Shown: piece by piece, positions 6,373 to 7,565 of the stretch | How positions within the stretch are numbered: the stretch's first letter is position 1 | Layout of the letters: the number at the start of each line of letters is the position of its first letter | Assembly: GCA_013138615.1 (NCBI GenBank) | Contig: WTCK01000164.1 | Location: forward strand, 1 to 7,565 | Direction of reading: 5' to 3' | Length of the DNA stretch: 7,565 bases | From: Candidatus Thorarchaeota archaeon | GTDB lineage: Archaea; Asgardarchaeota; Thorarchaeia; Thorarchaeales; Thorarchaeaceae | Notes under the pieces: generated by a model | The model's input: only the letters and a program-made list of their open reading frames with translations | Database searches by the model: none | What the model was told of the DNA's origin: nothing | Translations under genes and position numbers: made by a program

Positions 6373-6380
6373 GGTTATAT
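6373..6380 (-). promoter_or_regulatory. Candidate TATA-like element for SCP2 paralogue 2
   Basis: ATATAACC on the minus strand lies about 35 bp upstream of the ATG at 6341, preceded by a purine-rich CAGGAG. Start-site spacing would give a leader of only about 10 nt, fitting the absence of a Shine-Dalgarno sequence. This is a single weak match. Confidence 0.3.
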
Positions 6381-6406
6381 CTCCTGTGCTGTAGAATTGT
6401 AGAAAT

Positions 6407-7565
6407 CTACTTGACATGGGCTACGTGTACGCTGCACGAAACACAGGGATCGTATGAACGGACAACGGTTTCTAGCTTTTGGGCTATGGCCTTGGAATCA
6501 GTTATACCTTGCTCCAGAAGAGCCTCTACCATTCTCCTCAGGTCAGCCTCCATCATCGGAAGGTACATAGCTGTTGGAGTGATGATGTTTGCAGCCCTAA
6601 TTACTCCATTCTTGCCAATCTTCAGAGTGTATGCCAGCAGTCCGCGAGGAGCCTCGGTAACACAGACGCCAGTAGCTGCTTTGGTAATTTCAGGCTGCAC
6701 TCTGCGCTCATTTGGCTTGATGGAACTTGCAAGCTCATCTGCTATGATCTCAGCCCTGTGTATGTAATGAACCAACTCTATCGCCTGGGCGAGGTTGTTA
6801 GACAGAGGATTCTTTGCATCGAAATACTCCTCATAGGTCCGACCGAGAAGCTTGGCTCTTTTTGAAAGTCCATCGCTGAACAGAGTGAACCTAGATAGTG
6901 CCCCAGTCATGAAGGGCTGATCGTTGTAAGCGCCATGTTTCGCAAAGGAGTGTGGAACGACCTTCTCACTGATGCGCATCTGGTATGCTTTTGCCTTGAA
7001 CTTGCTACCATCGCTAGCCAGTATGGTATCTCCGAACATTGTGTATGTCCCATCAATGGGCTTAAGCGCAAGATGTACTCGCTCAGCTTCGACTTCAGGC
7101 CAAAGAGAGAAGCCCACAAACTGTTCCAATGCTTCCTCTGCAACGTCATGGAGAGACCTCAGTTTTTGCCGCATCGTTTCCCAAGATTTCTTCGGAGGGA
7201 TCTTGCCAAAGCCTCCTATCAAGGCATTCTCCTGATGGATTGCTCTTGAGCCGATGACGGTTTGAATGTGTGCACCCATGTCCTTGAGAGCGATTGCAGC
7301 ATTCAGGATATCCTTGTGCGCCCCTTGCATTGAGAACACATCTGGAAAACCAAGGAAATCCGGAAGAGCAAGGAAGAACAGATGCAGAGTATGGCTTTGA
7401 ATGAAGTCACCAATATACAGCAGCTCGCGCATCTTCATTGTCTGCTCGCTAGGCTCTAAACCCATAGCATTCTCAGCGGCTAGCACCGGCGTGATTTTGT
7501 GGGCGGCAGCGCAGAATGAACACACTCGAGGAAAGACAGCAACAGCCTCTTCCACATGTTTCCCA
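6407..7565 (-). CDS. hydA: [NiFe] hydrogenase alpha (large) subunit, group 3b sulfhydrogenase type, 5' end outside window
   Basis: This is the catalytic subunit of a cytoplasmic bidirectional [NiFe] hydrogenase. The frame is open to the right edge, giving 385 residues; about 50 N-terminal residues should lie beyond it. The in-frame GTG at 7555 is not the real start, since the preceding codons (Gly-Lys-His) fit the family. Both nickel-binding cysteine pairs are present: RVCSFC (Cys codons 7520-7522 and 7511-7513) and DPCVSC (Cys codons 6443-6445 and 6434-6436). GSRAIHQENA, HSFAKH, NPLSNNLAQA and TEAPRG closely resemble Pyrococcus furiosus sulfhydrogenase alpha as I remember it, which uses NADP(H) through partner subunits. 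The C-terminus SVH-VAHVK carries a short tail after the conserved His, the usual maturation-protease cleavage point. Alpha is normally the last gene after beta, gamma and delta, so those should lie to the right. MvhA-type (3c) is less likely from the motif wording. Confidence 0.92.
   Translation of the reverse strand, partial: GKHVEEAVAVFPRVCSFCAAAHKITPVLAAENAMGLEPSEQTMKMRELLYIGDFIQSHTLHLFFLALPDFLGFPDVFSMQGAHKDILNAAIALKDMGAHIQTVIGSRAIHQENALIGGFGKIPPKKSWETMRQKLRSLHDVAEEALEQFVGFSLWPEVEAERVHLALKPIDGTYTMFGDTILASDGSKFKAKAYQMRISEKVVPHSFAKHGAYNDQPFMTGALSRFTLFSDGLSKRAKLLGRTYEEYFDAKNPLSNNLAQAIELVHYIHRAEIIADELASSIKPNERRVQPEITKAATGVCVTEAPRGLLAYTLKIGKNGVIRAANIITPTAMYLPMMEADLRRMVEALLEQGITDSKAIAQKLETVVRSYDPCVSCSVHVAHVK

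Noticed and set aside
6391..6410. Inverted repeat GTAGA...TCTAC at the end of the hydrogenase gene as a hairpin terminator
   Set aside because: The stem is only 5 bp, no T-run follows, and hairpin terminators are not expected in an archaeon.
7553..7555. GTG at 7555 as the true hydrogenase start
   Set aside because: The frame continues to the window edge and the CxxC motif would lie only 11 residues in, whereas family members have about 50 more residues upstream.

Overview
The window (roughly balanced base composition) looks like part of an archaeal genome. The reasons are a group 3b-type [NiFe] sulfhydrogenase alpha subunit closely resembling the Pyrococcus enzyme, a tungsten-type aldehyde:ferredoxin oxidoreductase, stand-alone SCP2-domain proteins, and candidate TATA-like boxes. 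Strong GAGGTG/GGAGG ribosome binding sites are also present. An Asgard-type (for example Thorarchaeota-like) archaeon is my best guess, but it is an inference from gene content; an anaerobic bacterium is not excluded.

Layout. Nearly everything lies on the minus strand, so transcription runs right to left. At the right edge is the 5'-truncated hydrogenase alpha subunit (6407-7565), then a small SCP2-domain protein (6009-6341). After a 117-bp gap with a candidate promoter comes a tight four-gene operon: D-2-hydroxyacid dehydrogenase (4893-5891), FGGY sugar kinase (3380-4879), class II sugar-phosphate aldolase (2742-3377) and aldehyde:ferredoxin oxidoreductase (957-2732). The gaps inside this operon are 13, 2 and 9 nt, each start preceded by a Shine-Dalgarno sequence. 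A second SCP2 paralogue (625-963, plus strand) runs into the end of the operon tail to tail with a 7-bp overlap. At the left edge, a minus-strand gene running off the window (1-442) encodes the first five membrane segments of an AEC-family (auxin efflux carrier-like) permease.

How the genes may work together (inference). The kinase and aldolase form a classical ketose-1-phosphate route: phosphorylation of a ketose, then cleavage to dihydroxyacetone phosphate plus a short aldehyde. The aldehyde could be oxidised to the acid by the AOR, putting electrons on ferredoxin rather than NAD. The dehydrogenase could interconvert the resulting 2-hydroxyacid with its 2-oxoacid. Substrates cannot be read from sequence. 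The aldolase keeps the FucA catalytic Glu and three zinc His at identical residue numbers but has Asp in place of the FucA catalytic Tyr113, so plain L-fuculose-1-phosphate is not assured.

Most notable: the kinase/aldolase/tungsten-AOR/dehydrogenase cassette, the two SCP2 paralogues bracketing it, and the apparent CTG start of one of them. No tRNA, rRNA, CRISPR array, insertion sequence or long repeat was seen.
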